NCBI GenBank assembly: GCA_020055645.1
Contig: CM034547.1
Coordinates: 4,836,001 to 4,900,000, forward strand
DNA from: Tomocerus qinae
Taxonomy: Eukaryota > Arthropoda > Collembola > Entomobryomorpha > Tomoceridae
Length of the DNA stretch: 64,000 bases
Direction: 5' to 3'
The notes beneath the pieces are model-generated. The model saw only the letters and a list, made by a program, of their open reading frames with translations, made no database searches and was not told the origin of the DNA. Positions 35,182 to 48,127 of the stretch are shown here, piece by piece. How positions within the stretch are numbered: the first letter of the stretch is position 1; the number at the start of each line of letters is the position of its first letter. A program made the position numbers and the translations under genes.

Positions 35182-37432
35182 ATGTTGACAGGTTTACTTC
35201 TACTGGTTTTAATTTTGATACTATCAATTACATTGATTTCCCACATTTGGAAAATGTTACTTGGCAATTCGAATTATTGGCCCAAAATGGGAATTCGGCT
35301 TGTTAAATTGGCTGAGATAGGGACCATTTCAGAGAGATGGACTCTTCCGTTTAACGAATTTGATAAAAAGACTTACGACAAGTTCAAAGAATTGAATCTC
35401 CCATACGGAGGCATTGAAGAATTTGGACGAAAAATATTTTTCGTTACCGACATGGAACTAATAAAAAGTATTCTCGTCAAAGATTTCCAGTATTTTTCCA
35501 GCCGCGGAGCATTTGATAGCCAACAGAAGATTAAATATTTCCAGGACATGCTCCTCATCAAGGAGAATGAGGAATGGAAAGAATTACGATCGATTTTAAG
35601 TCCCACTTTCACGACTTCCAGAATGAAAATACTTTTCGAAATTTTTAATTCTTCGGGCCAAAAGCTTAAATCCTACATTAATAGGGAATTGGAAAAATCT
35701 AAAGTGATAAACTTGCAGGATGCTCTGTCAAGATACACTTTTGATGTGATTGCCTCCGCCGCATTTGGAATTGAGAGTCAGGTCTTCACAGACGAAGATT
35801 CAGTATGGATCAAAATGGGAAGACGGTTTATGCAAGATCTAAATGGACCTACTGGCATGCTTCCCATCATTTTATTCCCTAAACTCGCATCTTATCTCCA
35901 AATATCTTTAGTAAATCAAAAAGTAGCCACTTACTTCATAAATGGGGTCAAGCAGGCGATTGACCACAGGAAAATGACCAAAGAAACGAAGAAAGACTTT
36001 TTACAGCTAATGCTAGATGCCCAACGGAAACAAGATGGGAAGATTCTTTCCGACCAAGTCGTGGCAGCTCAGTGTCTCATGTTTTTCCTGGCAGGGTTTG
36101 ACACTACGTTTTCCATTTTAATATTCACCTGTTATGAATTGGCTATGAATTTGAACATTCAAACTAAACTGTTCACCGAAGTTGACAACCTGTATAAGCA
36201 AAACGACCAAAAACTGTCTTACGACAATTTAAATGAATTGAAATACTTGGATCAAGTTATTTCTGGTAAGATATTTTACGCAACACATATTTCTAAGCTG
36301 GTTAATTTTAAGTTTTGTTTGCCAAAAATGGTCTACAATTTCCTCATAATCGCACGATGAGCGTTGATTTTAAGGTATTTTCCCTAAAATGGCTTAAAGT
36401 TACCAAACAATTGTTAGATTGCTCAAGTTTTACCGTAATCGCGCGAAAAATTTTGTTATTTTCAGTCAAAATTTTCCTTTTTCGTTCTTAGTAGTCATTA
36501 AATTAGGTATTACTCAATTTTTCTAAAAACGGGACGCGTTTCTGAAAACGGGACACTTTCGGACGCCGGGACAGGTTACCAAAAACGGGACGATCCCGTT
36601 AAAAACGGGACAGATGGTCAGCCTACGGGAAATTTCACCATTAAAAATAAGTCTTTTATCACCACACACACCTGTTGTTTGCACTTTGAATATTTTAGTA
36701 GGCTCCAGTTATCAGAATTTTTCGGGAAAATTAAAAACAGTGAAAACCTGTCTCCCTCTCCTTACTGGAATTGTTTTTTGGATTTTAAAGCTTCTCGAGA
36801 ATAGCTTTTGAGCTTGATATAGCATTCGATAAAAAAATTGTGACCTTTACCTTTAAGATATTCCTAGTTGATTTGTTTCCATTTCTCAGTCCTCATGCAG
36901 GTACAATTACACAGCATTATTAAATTAAAATGAATTGTTCTGTTTTAGAGGTTTTACGAATGTACACATCGGGGATTCGGAGTGAAAGGAGATGCAATAT
37001 TGATTATCAAATAGCCGGTACTAATACAGTTATTCCAAAAGGATCAATTGTGGCCATTCCAGTCTGGGCAATTCACCACGATGAAAAGTATTACCCGAAT
37101 CCAAGAGTATTTGACCCAGAAAGATTTTCTCCAGAGAAAAAAAGAGTTCCTTGCACTTACATGCCATTCGGAATAGGACCAAGACATTGCATTGGTTAAT
37201 TAATATTAATTGCTATATACCATAATAATCGTGCAAGTAGAAAATGATAAATTTTTTAAAAACAGGAATGAGATTCGCTCTCTCAAACGTTAAAGTGGCA
37301 GTTGCACAACTTGTTCATGCTTTCCAAATGGAGTCTTGCGACCAAACTATTTCTCCTATGACATTGAAGAAAACAGCAGCGATGAAGCCCAACAGCCCTT
37401 TACTCCTTAATTTCACACCGCGATGTCAATAG
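35182..37432 (+). CDS. Cytochrome P450 monooxygenase (clan 3 type)
   Basis: Exons 35182-36265, 36949-37194 and 37266-37432, joined in phases 1 and 1, give 498 residues, a standard microsomal P450 length. The N-terminal hydrophobic anchor (residues 1-24) places it in the endoplasmic reticulum membrane. Signatures in order: I-helix AGFDTT at 304-309, K-helix ExxR at E362-R365 (EVLR, the E codon split by intron 1), PERF at 418-421, and the heme-binding loop FGIGPRHCIG at 435-444 with axial Cys442. Overall style is that of CYP3-clan enzymes, which oxidise xenobiotics and hormones using NADPH-P450 reductase; the substrate is unknown. The K-helix is followed by MYTSG, where a proline pair is more usual. 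An AATAAA lies at 37601. Confidence 0.95.
36534..36613. repeat. AAAACGGGAC repeat cluster in P450 intron 1
   Basis: AAAACGGGAC occurs four times, plus a divergent GCCGGGAC, within 80 bases; CCCGTTAAAAACGGG at 36596-36610 could form a hairpin. Probably a fragment of a dispersed repeat. Confidence 0.6.
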
Positions 37433-37600
37433 AGAGGCCACTGATGGATTCCAGGGCTTTGAAAATGTACAACGGCCATGGCTGTTGCCTTCGCCTTACC
37501 CTCTATCTAGTAGTCGAAGGGCTGAAGCGTCATAATATTCCCAAATCCTTTCCATGCCTTCATTATTATCATTACCATGCAGAATCCAATGAATCACTTT

Positions 37601-37606
37601 AATAAA
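37601..37606 (+). promoter_or_regulatory. Polyadenylation signal AATAAA
   Basis: AATAAA 169 bases after the P450 stop. Confidence 0.45.
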
Positions 37607-39840
37607 TCAGCTGATTCCCAAATTATTATTTGTTACAAATCAAAATAACTTTTTTATCTCCAGCAATACATATTCATTCCATTTTTAGTTGCTGTAAATG
37701 ACAGATTATAATTTATGTAGTATTTAGAACCATCAGGGATGTTGTAGTAGTTTGCATTTTGCTTTTACAGTGGAAGCTGCTACTTTTAAAGCACCATATT
37801 CACTCAAATGATAAGAAATTACAATTTACAAAGGCAATTAATGTCATTTTCAGTTGGTTAATTTGTTGACAAAGCTTACCACTCGCAGAGTCACAACACG
37901 ATAATAGAAAATCCAATCAGTCCAATTAAAATTTAATTGTATGGATACATTAGGGGCAACTGAAGGTTAAATACAGACAATAAGTATTTACTAATTAATA
38001 CAGTTTACTAATACGTATAATATCACATCCTGATTTCTTTCACTTTATATTTAAGTTGCTCAAAAAATTCCAAGTTTCAACTCATCCTCTTTGTAAATGT
38101 CTGCGGTTTATGAACACTACAACAATACCACATAATATTATTTCGGTGAGAACAGTAGAGAGAAGAGTGACAGTTATGTTGCACAAATGTGCAACAGTTA
38201 TTAGTCACCATCACCATACGTAATAGTTTTATATAACATTTTAAACAACTGCAAAGTTTTAAATAACGAAACACGGAAAATATTATGTAATATGACTGAA
38301 CTGAGAAATACAAGTAATCAGAGTCTGTAGACAAATATATATCTGTAAGGCTTTGACTATTTTATACACTATCCTACCATATGCATACCAAAATACCCAT
38401 AACACTATATTGATAAGGAAAGAAATTAGAGTTGCTTTTATAAGTTCACGGTGACGACAAGACAATTCATCGAAAAAAGGAAATATGACGACAGAGACAA
38501 ATCATGGTGGAGTGGATTACAAAGCCGCAGCGAGCCCCCCCGAAATCGAAGGAAACAGGATTTAAAAAAATTAATTAAACATTTTTCGTCCGGTGTCGTT
38601 TAAATTAAAATTTGTCGGGCCCCTCCCGAAATTTTTTTCTGGCTGCGACCCTAGTGGATTATAGCTTAAAGTTACATTGGTTACGGCTGACAGCAATACC
38701 ACTGCTGAAATCACCTTCTTATGAATGCCACTTATTTCGAACTTTTACCATTTTCACATTTACCGTTTTTGAAACCTTTTATTGGTTTTAAATAGAATTT
38801 TTATATTTACGGTCGATACGATTCCCTTTATGGAAGGGCATTGTCTGTCTGCCTGTCTATCTATCTAGTACCACGTAACTTTGGACTGGAGTAACTTTTT
38901 AAATTCTGTCTTCGGATTGTGAAAGAAAAGGTCATCGACGGAAACAAGTTTTTAAAATTTTTATGGTTGGACTCACCCCCTGTCTGGGGAAGTGGGTAAC
39001 TTTTTTTCTATAAGTCGTAGAAAGTCGTGCAATAGCTCGTTTGAAAGCTCACAGGCTTTCTAGAAACTTTTGTTTAGGTAAATTGTAGGTACAATGTCAG
39101 GGTCAAAGGCTATTGACCTTTTTCATTTCTTCATTCGTTCTTATTATATTACCCCTTTCTTACCCAACCGATCCCTTGTTTACACTCTGTGCTAACACAA
39201 TATTAATTAATTGCACCAACCAAGCACTTTATATACACAAATTATATAACCCCACTGAAATTATAATTTATTAGTCCTAAGTTATAAGATATGATTACTA
39301 TTACTGCCAACATTAATTCTATCGATGAACTAATACAATATAAGATACTATAAAAATTGTAGATCATATTTAAAGGATCTCATTCTTTGCCCTAAAACGA
39401 CGAGGATTATGTTATACATACGAGGATATGCACATAATGTATGTATAGGTATAAGTATGTGCTCAGGTAAGCAGAATGGATGGAGATTGTTACTGATTAC
39501 TTCCGCTCTAGCAGTTCCTGAATTGTGTATCTTAGAAATTCTCGTTTACACCTGCCTATGGCTATGCAATATTGATGTTGTATATGATATTAATATTACG
39601 CTGCACCTTTTGCACTCTTGGCCAAATGGAAGGCACGACTGAGTGCCTTCTCTACTCTATTTGGCCAATTATTAGGTACTTACACTGCAGTTTCTCTTTA
39701 ACCACTCCATTTTTTACCTTCCCTCCCTCTCTAGCCACACATTTTTGTCATTATCGTTATGTAACTTGAGTAATGTTAGTGTCTGCTTGGATTTTCAGGA
39801 CGGTGAGGAGTAGTAGGATAATGAACACCGCTAGGCAACA
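37607..39840. other. Non-coding stretch with repeat fragments
   Basis: No supported exon. Around 38515-38655 lies G/C-rich text (CCCCCCCGAAATC, then GGGCCCCTCCCGAAA) that looks like an old dispersed element. At 38844-38880 a GTCTGTCTGCC-type tract followed by TACCACGTAACTTT resembles the (TCCG)n-TACCCACGATAACTTT arrangement at 15931-15994. Confidence 0.45.
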
Positions 39841-42687
39841 ATGACACTTACAATTCGTCTCAAAACTCTTCTCTCCGTTTTATTAGTTCTTCCGTTCTGT
39901 TTGAGTGATGACGACAGTCAAAAGCAAATGGAACATTTAATACAGAGCATCCAGTCTGACGAAAACTTCTGGAAAGCTGCCGATCTCCCTCCTGATACTT
40001 CTACTGTAAGTCAAGTGCAGTCCATTACTAATTAAGGTGCCAATTTACATCTAAACCGCATGGCTATGCACTACAATCAATAATGCGTGATTAATAATCT
40101 AACAGGAACTAATATTATCATATAGCCATACTAAAACTATATTATATTTCAGTTTTACTCATGAATGGACACCGTTTTCTCAATGCTAGTATTCAATATT
40201 TTACACTAAAAAATTATTCGGGTAGCAACTGAAAGAATATAAAAGAAAAAATTAGTTATTCAGTTAAAAGCAATCATTTACATTTTAAGCTAGGTCGTAG
40301 AAATTTTTTATTGGTTTTTTGCGCACATTTGATTGCTTCGCCAAACGTAGGCTATGTATGTTTAATCAACTTTCTTAGGTATATTGTATTGTATTTTGTA
40401 TTGTATGTATGTGATTAAAATCGAATCAAAGAGGCAATGTGAGACGTGAGGAAGCTAACGCAAAAATATTGGCATAATTTTACAGGTTAGTCCTCTTCTC
40501 TTTGACAATAGGCCCGTACAGGCGGCCTGCGCCCTTGTCGTCAGTTCTACTCAATAGGCTGATGACAACCCCTTATAATACATACATACATACATACATA
40601 CATACCTCTTCTCTAAAATGGGATTTTGTATTGTAGTATGCACATGCAGTCTTAGACAAAAGTCGTTGCAGGTCTGAAGAAAATACCTGAGCTACCTTAC
40701 CTGAGACATGTTTTGTCATCATGGAACCAAAAAAGTTATTGGCAGAGCTGTGTTCATATTTTAAATTGAAAGTGGCAGAGTTTATTTTGTTAAAAATGTT
40801 GCATGAACCTTGATATCAAGTTAATGGTCTACCACGCATCAGGACAACCAAATTATTTCCAAAAACTTTTATCCTGAAATCTTTTCTTGTGTAATAATGA
40901 CACGTTTGTCTACGCCAACTTTCTGGCTTACGAAAGTGCGTTATAACGCAATTAAACGAAATATTATGAATTTCAGACGGATTTGATTACTCAAAACGGT
41001 TACCCAGTAGAGACTCATGAGATTCGAACAGCTGATAATTATATCCTAACCGCACATCGAATTCCCTATGGAAAAAAGGCTGATAGCAACATCCCCGATG
41101 AGAAGAAAATCCCCGTTTATCTTCTTCACGGCAATTTTCAATCTTCAGCAGATTGGGTTCTGAATTCTCGTGTAGACAATTGTCTCGGGTTCATTTTGGC
41201 TGACGCAGGCTTTGACGTTTGGCTGGGAAATGCAAGAGGAAATATCTACTCTAATAAACATGCCCATTTATCCACAACTCAAACAGCATACTGGAATTTT
41301 AGGTAATATAATAATTTTATAAATCAGTTTTAAATGAAATAATTTAGCCAGAATAAATCAACAATAGAAAAATTATGGGACATTTGGCATTGGTACATTT
41401 ATACAAAGAAAATATAAAAGACAACCCGAGGATAATATATTTATAGATCGGGTATCATAATATTGTACACTGTTAAACTCTAAAGTTACTGGGAATCATT
41501 TAATTGGCAATAATATTGTATCATTAAGGGAATTTTATTTACAGTATGGATGAATACGGGAAGTACGACATTCCAGCCACAATAGATTACATTCTGGAGA
41601 AGACGCGACAGCCTAAGATGCATTACGTCGGATTTTCTCTAGGGAATACTCACTTCTACCTGGCTCTTGCAAGGAACCCGGAACTAAGCACGAAAATTGC
41701 TCTTCACATTTCTTACGCTCCTTTCGTATTCTTCGAAGATTTTCCACTTCTGCAAGGAGGACTCTTTGCACCATTTGTAGGTTTCTTGCAGGTAAACACA
41801 ATCAATCAATTTCCTCCTTCATTTCCTTTTCTGATTTGCATATATTACTTTATGACAAATGTTTATGCAAATTATTGAAGTTCATTCAAGACGTAACGGG
41901 AGGTCTTCCAGTTCCCCCAGAAGGACTTTCGCATGTTCTGGCTAAGTTCCTACCTTTAGTTTGCAATACTAACGTAGATATCGTGGGACTGTGTCGCTTC
42001 ATTACATTTTTAATCGTCGGTTTCGGTCCCAACCAAATCTCACGGGTAAGGAATACTAATAAAATCCGTTTCATAAACAAATTAAAATTTTCACAAAAAT
42101 ATTCTCATTTGTCAAAACTTTTCAACCAATTTTGCAAATCTTTAAAAATTCTAAATTGTCTTTAAAACTTACAATACTTTTTAATTTTCTGGAAAAGGAA
42201 ATAAATTTTGTATTCAAAATTATTTTGTTTCGATTAAATAGTTCTGGCAAGAGAAGAGGCTTTCTAAAGTGGAGTATTTTAATTTAATAAACTAAAAATA
42301 TTTCAGGAGCAAATTCCTAATATGCTGGGTCATTTGTTGAAGCCGACATCCCTGAAAGGGTTAATCCATACATTACAGTTGATGAACAACAATGAGTTCA
42401 CTCCATATGACTACGGTGTATTTGGAAATCAAAGAGAATACGGACAACCCAAAGTTCCTCACTACAATTTACAGCAAATAACTGCGCCTGTTGTTCTAAT
42501 ACGAGCAGAAAATGATATTTTTGTCAATAAGAAAGTATCTGACAAATTGGCAAACAGTTTACCGAATTTGGTCGAGTACTCCGTTGTGCCAAATCCCGAA
42601 TTTACACATTTAGATTTTTGCTATGGTCGAGACGCCAACAAACTTGTCTACAATCACACTGTTCAACTACTTCTTAAATACTCATAA
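39841..42687 (+). CDS. Acid lipase / alpha-beta hydrolase (lysosomal lipase family)
   Basis: Five exons: 39841-40005, 40977-41302, 41545-41791, 41881-42045 and 42307-42687; 427 residues, normal for arthropod acid lipases. Residues 1-22 form a signal peptide. The N-terminal lipase motif is present ([17 protein letters not shown]), followed by the oxyanion loop [12 protein letters not shown] (His106) and [11 protein letters not shown]. The catalytic serine lies in GFSLG (Ser195), the acid is in AEND (Asp371), and the histidine in FTHLDFCYG (His402). The enzyme should hydrolyse triglycerides or sterol esters in the gut lumen or lysosome. Splice phases 0, 2, 0, 0 agree. An acceptor-like site at 39798 suggests an untranslated first exon. 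AATAAA is at 42874. Confidence 0.93.
40581..40606. repeat. (CATA)n microsatellite in lipase intron 1
   Basis: Six and a half CATA units preceded by CAATAGGCTGATGACAACC. A unique 3' stretch ending in a microsatellite is the look of a truncated LINE tail, but no coding sequence is present. Confidence 0.6.
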
Positions 42688-42873
42688 ACTTGTATTACTG
42701 AAGAAAAATATCAATTTCGAATCCCACGGGTTAAAAAAATCAGAAAAATCATTTCAATCTTCAGTGGTTTAACTTACTTATATTTATTATAAAGTGTATG
42801 TCCTTCATGATTTTAATTTAGAGATAAAAAATAAGTAAGTTGAAAGTTAAACACTTTTTTGTAAAGGCATTTT

Positions 42874-42879
42874 AATAAA
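42874..42879 (+). promoter_or_regulatory. Polyadenylation signal AATAAA
   Basis: AATAAA 187 bases after the lipase stop. Confidence 0.45.
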
Positions 42880-43180
42880 AAGGAAAATCGCTTTGAATAA
42901 CAAAATCAACAATCTACTATCTTGCTCGAGTTGCCCTTCCAATTACATTGAAAATGAAAATCTTAGAATCTCAGTTAGTAGTCGGTGAATTCTTCTAAAA
43001 GCATCATAATCCCGACTTTCATCTGCCCAGGTTGTTCGAAGAAATCTCTAGAACTTCGCAAATGACGTCATTTGGAAATTGGCACTAATGAAGTTACGCC
43101 TGTGTAAGAGTAACTGAAAAGTAAAACTTATGGATGTTTGTTTATGAGAATGAGAAAACAGGAAATGGATTGTTGTTTAA

Positions 43181-43765
43181 TCATTGGCGCTCGTTTGTCG
43201 TTGAGTCGGCGGAAGGTCGGTTCACCGGAGATGAAAGCAAATCTCCATAAATAAATTGTTTAGTGCCTTTCAAATGTTTCAGTTCTGGGAAAGCGGCTGT
43301 TGGAGTGGAGGAAGTGGCAATTTGATCCCAAGAACTGCCTTCTAATTCAATTATCCGTCTTCTACTCATGCTCTCGCTGATACTGAAATATTTGGGCTCT
43401 ACACCTAATTGACTTGTGTCTCCACTGATCACTCTTTCTCTCAACAATCTCCCTTCTGTCTCTGATTCTGGCTCACTGTGCTCCACCGAAGAAAATGTCA
43501 AATAAGTAGCTCTCCGACTCACTTTTTTCGTTCCATTTGCGTCGCATTCTTTCCGCTCCGCACTGCTGTCTCTTTTCAAAATGGATTTTGCAGTAGTACC
43601 GACAGAGGATGACGAGCAAGATCCAACTTGACAACTCTCGTCATCCTCATTTCTTTCTATGCAATTCATTTCTCTACACGTCAGTTCACAAATTATGTCA
43701 CGTTGGTCTCCTACAGTCGTCATATTGCAAAATCGTTTGAACGCCAAATATTCCTGGAGGTACAT
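43181..43765 (-). CDS. Unidentified Ser-rich protein
   Basis: An open frame of 194 residues from the ATG at 43765 (MYLQEYLAF). It may instead be the main exon of a longer gene, because an AG acceptor lies close upstream and the frame stays open. Composition is Ser/Glu/Thr-rich and largely disordered, with a cysteine-containing N-terminal part (CELTCREMNC) and the string KSILKRDSS. SILK is a known docking motif for protein phosphatase 1; on its own it proves nothing. The C-terminus (LEGSSWDQIA, then FPELKHLKG) has a more conserved look. Frame length and codon mix argue for a real gene. Confidence 0.5.
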   Translation of the reverse strand: MYLQEYLAFKRFCNMTTVGDQRDIICELTCREMNCIERNEDDESCQVGSCSSSSVGTTAKSILKRDSSAERKECDANGTKKVSRRATYLTFSSVEHSEPESETEGRLLRERVISGDTSQLGVEPKYFSISESMSRRRIIELEGSSWDQIATSSTPTAAFPELKHLKGTKQFIYGDLLSSPVNRPSADSTTNERQ

Positions 43766-43798
43766 AATAATATTATAAGTTGGTGAATTTTTTGACAA

Positions 43799-45051
43799 GA
43801 TATTTTTTTAACTTTCATTGGAAAATAATATTAATAGAAATCATCGTAGTTTACCTGAACCCCATTAGAATTCTATTCCTTAGATATTTGATAACTAGTT
43901 TTCTACAATGATCTTAGGTTCAAGATTGAAATGCCCGATTTTGGGTTTTTAGAAAATTGTATTGATAAATAAAGGATAGTACTAGGCAGTAAAACAACAG
44001 AGACTTACCTACTTACGTATGTACATTCGGAATGAAAAGAATGCAACTGCAAAAATTCTTTCACAGCACTTGTAGAAAATGTTTCTAAGCCAAGGGACTG
44101 GCTAGCACTTTGCACATGTGTTTGTATTTGAAATGGTTTTTGCAGAGCAACTTAAATTAATTACTCTTAGTATGGTCTTAATTAATTAATGTCATTTGTA
44201 CTTTCGTATTATTTGTGTCGTTGTTGTCGAGCAACTTTCTTCCTCTGCATATGACATCCGACTGCGGAGATGTTAATACAGACTTTGTGTTCTGAATCTT
44301 CTTCGCTTCATTATTATCCACTAACGCTATTCAGATGATTTCCTTCTATTTTCTACACACAAACCTCAGTCACAGTCACAACTCACCTCCGTTTCAATTT
44401 ACATTACTTTCTATTTCACTTTTATACTTATTACGTTTGTGACATGCGTCTTCAAAATCTATTTATTACAGTAGTATATACTAAATTGCTACGAGAACAT
44501 TGCAGTTACATCTTCTAGGGCTTTATATAGGTATATACCTAATTTCATATTCATATCCTATTTATTGTTATCCTTTCGCTATCCTCCGTTTCAGAATGAT
44601 ACACAATAAGCTTTCTTCCAAGTTTTCATTGAAAATTATGTTGTTAGATACCTATCATGCCCTATCAAGGTATATCACTCTATATTGTAGATATTGGTGT
44701 TTAAAATGTAACGTAAATATTTTCAATAATTATAGTGAAAATGTATCTGTAGTAAAAAGATTGCCATTTATATAAAATGGGATTTAAAAAAACGATTTCT
44801 CTTTTGTAGTAAAACGGGTGTATGAAAATTTACTAATGGCCCAATTTATTTTCTCAAGTTTCCACATTTTTTTAACAAGGAAACATCTTAGGGTCTACTC
44901 ACTACTCGTTAAAAACTTTTGCCAAACTAACAATTGTTTAAACTATATTAGTTTTTAGTCCACCCAAAGCAATACAATTTGTATATATAGGATAAATGCA
45001 TTGTCGTTGTGGCCCAAATAATTTTATGGCCCAACTTAGTTTTTTCTATTG
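43799..45051. other. Non-coding stretch
   Basis: No supported exon. The plus-strand frame 44500-44775 is low in complexity and unrecognised. Confidence 0.5.
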
Positions 45052-47296
45052 TTAGTTAGAAGGAATTACTTCCCATAACTGACGCAAAGTGAATCCATCC
45101 TTCGGTTTTTCAATGGCCAATCCAAGCTCTTCGCTATAAATTATTTCACTTTTCTTGTCCATGTTTTCTGAATAGCCATCTGCAAAATAAGCGGCAAAAG
45201 CATCCGAAGCTAATTCAGGATTGTCATCAATTTCTTGGATTTCTTCCACTATTGCAGAATTAAAACGATCCCGTTTCTCTTGTTCGTTCTCCTGGTCGAT
45301 GGCCTATAAAAATTGAGCTTAATGAACAATATGATAGGCTGATGGATGATTAATCATAATTAGTTTTATTTAAAGACAAATCGTTTAGCGTACATCTGGA
45401 TTGAACTCGACTCCAAAAACGGGGTACTGCATGTAAGTCTCATGGATAGATTGGAGTGTTTTGTGAACCCCTACCAGTTTTTCCTTTGGGTCAATTCGAA
45501 ATCCCAGGACGTAATTCCCTCCAAATTCTGTTGTCTCTATTACCAATGCTTTCCCAAATTTTGAATCCCGTATTTTTATCTGTTAAATATTAAAAACCAA
45601 AAATGGAAATTTTTTATAATGTAGTTACCATTTTATTACTGAACAACATAAATTTGCAATATATGTATAGCATTTACTTCGGCGATTTGTAGAAAAGGAA
45701 TTGACGCATTGAACAGTTCATTTGTGGCCGCATGCCAGACAACTCTGACATTTGTAATGAAAAATGATCCTAAATTTCCCTATACCAAAAACTTTATTAG
45801 CAAACTGTCAAGTCAAACTTAAATCTTGAGCAGCAGGTAAACATTTTCTTTCCCAGTTTGTAATAAAACAGACCCGTACATTCAATTTTTTTAAATGGTA
45901 AGGCATTGTATCAAATAAAATAATAGAACAGGTTTCTCCCTTACATAATAATTCTAAGCTAAGAGTAGGTGTGATCTGGTTTCATTGAACAAATTGCAGG
46001 TCTGTTTTATTAACACAATTCGAGTTTCAAACAAAACTGGTTACAATTTTAAAATTAAGTTTACCTGATCACTTGAAAGATTCCAGACTCCATTAATTTG
46101 TTCACAAATCTGTTCCTGGTGGAGCATTTGAAGTTTTTTATTCGTTATTATCATTGCACTTCTCATCTTAATTTCTCTATACAATCTCGACTGGGTGTAA
46201 GCCCTGGAAAATTCACATTTTTATTGCTTATATTTTCTGCTTTTTAATAAATAAATAAAGTTGCAGTATAAAAGGAAGCATCTACCTATGCACGCCAATA
46301 ACAATTGAAAAAAATCGATTATGATCCACCACCAGATTAGTAAATATAAATTCGTAGCGGGAGGTTTTTGTCTTTGCTAAAATATGAAGGGATTCTGTCA
46401 TTCCACGAAGCTTCTGCAAGAAAAAATTATAAACCATTTACATAGAAAGAGCAAAAATTGAGGTAATTCGATAAATTCTGTTCCAAATCCCTAAACAATT
46501 CATTGTATAATACATTACATATAAAAATAATATATCTACTGTAAATGTTCATGTCAAATATATTCTTTGGGCTCATTGCCCGAAAGAAATATTGAATAAA
46601 ACCATACTACACATGAAATGGACAATTAGAGAAGAGACTGATTTTGCTTACGGATGCTGCAGACTTAACAGCTATAGACGTGATAGGATTATAGCCAATT
46701 GCTGCAGAACAAACAATAAGTAACATGAATTTAATTCAAACTCATTTTAAATCATTGATCGTATTTTATGTGGTCCTACTTACAGAGGTTTATCTTTGGA
46801 AACTTTTTTGACTGCCATATGAGCCTCAAATTAGTCACAATTAATTTTCCGTGTTCCCCATTATTTCCTTTCGTGTCCTCTATTGGTTCAAGCACTTCGA
46901 AAATTTTCTCTCCGGAACATTGCTTCAGATATCTGTAATAACATTACATTACATTTACAAATAATAATAAATAATGCGATTGTATTTCTAAATTATAAAT
47001 TATTCTAGACTTAAAATATATCTATATATAAACATATAAACATATATAATTATAAACATAGGAGTCTAAATGGTCTCTTTTTTACAATTTTGAAGCTACT
47101 ATTTTTGCAAAAGAATTTTTTTGGCCGAAATCCGGAAAAAGTACTCAAATCAGAAATGTATATACGCTGAATGGTTCATAATGTCTTTCTATATAAATTG
47201 ATGAATTGAAGCAAAAGTAGAATATGCTCACCTTGTCAAAAGATCGAAGCGAATGTCGTTATCATACCAATGGGCAATACAGTTTTCTATAGGCAT
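45052..47296 (-). CDS. BBS5: Bardet-Biedl syndrome 5 protein (BBSome subunit)
   Basis: Eight minus-strand exons: 47296-47232, 46932-46784, 46701-46652, 46413-46286, 46203-46065, 45779-45678, 45579-45394 and 45303-45052. They join to 356 residues, close to about 341 in human BBS5. Family sequence is recognisable throughout: RFDL near the start, [26 protein letters not shown] text, [44 protein letters not shown] and the C-terminal [11 protein letters not shown]...GFTL. The first two-thirds form two PH-like domains that bind phosphoinositides; the BBSome carries membrane proteins in cilia. In arthropods this implies a role in ciliated sensory neurons or sperm. All splice phases match and no residue block is missing. 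Confidence 0.96.
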
Positions 47297-47439
47297 ATTT
47301 CAAAATTGATTAGCAATCAACATGGGTTAATGAAATGACATTTTCAAGGCATATAAAATTCAGATCGAAAATATTCCAAGTTAAAAATAATTTTAAAGAA
47401 TAGCAAGAAAGTTGGATTATATCGGTTTGTTTGTCTCCC

Positions 47440-47452
47440 GTCGTTTAGCAAC
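47440..47452. promoter_or_regulatory. Degenerate X-box-like site upstream of BBS5
   Basis: On the BBS5 strand this reads GTTGCTAAACGAC, about 145 bases before the ATG. The first half fits the RFX consensus GTTGCYAT; the second half is one base short and imperfect. RFX factors drive BBS genes in animals, so position favours it, but the match is weak. Confidence 0.3.
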
Positions 47453-47504
47453 TCCTGCCGTGCTGCCAACTTCTTTCGTGCTCCACTTCACTCAACAAGA
47501 CCAT

Positions 47505-48124
47505 GAGTGGTATGAATAAGGTCTACTTTATGCTTTTACTTAAAGTTTTTGAAGTAAAAGGTTCCTTTGGTATGAATAAAAATATTAGCAATTACTTTTG
47601 CTTATGCTTAATCTAGGAGTAAAAGAATTTTCTAATTTTCATGAAGCATTTGCTACCGTTAGAAGTAAATACTACATTTTGGTATGAATAACATCTTGAA
47701 TTTACTTATACTTTGAGTATTTGCTTCAAAAATTTGAAGCTTCTCCGATAGCAACTTCACCTTTTACTTCTCCACGCAAAAGAGTAGGATTAGTAGGATT
47801 CACGATTAATTTTCTAAAGTAACTCATAGATAACTCTGACCGGTTACTTATATCCATGACCACGAAATTGCATTTGTGAATTGAAGAGTATAGGTGTGAT
47901 TCGTTGCTGGTCTCTGATTGGCTGAGTCATAGTAACCAAATTTTGTTGTGTACAAAATGAGAAGTAAATACTACAATTGCAAAGTATTTGCTTGACAGTA
48001 AAAGTTTTCTTTTATTCATTCGATTTGAAGCAAATGCTCTTGCTTCTACCTTTTACTTCAAGTCTAGACCTTTTACTTCTACTTTTTACTTTGTAGTAAA
48101 TACTTATTCTTATTCATACCACTC
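47505..48124. mobile_element. 620-bp MITE with perfect 16-bp terminal inverted repeats
   Basis: GAGTGGTATGAATAAG at 47505-47520 is mirrored exactly at 48109-48124. CAT flanks both sides (47502-47504 and 48125-48127), a likely 3-bp target duplication, which would suit a PIF/Harbinger-type element. GGTATGAATA recurs inside at 47569 and 47681. The interior is rich in AAGTAAA/TTTACTT words and has no coding capacity. It sits about 200 bp upstream of BBS5. Confidence 0.8.
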
Positions 48125-48127
48125 CAT

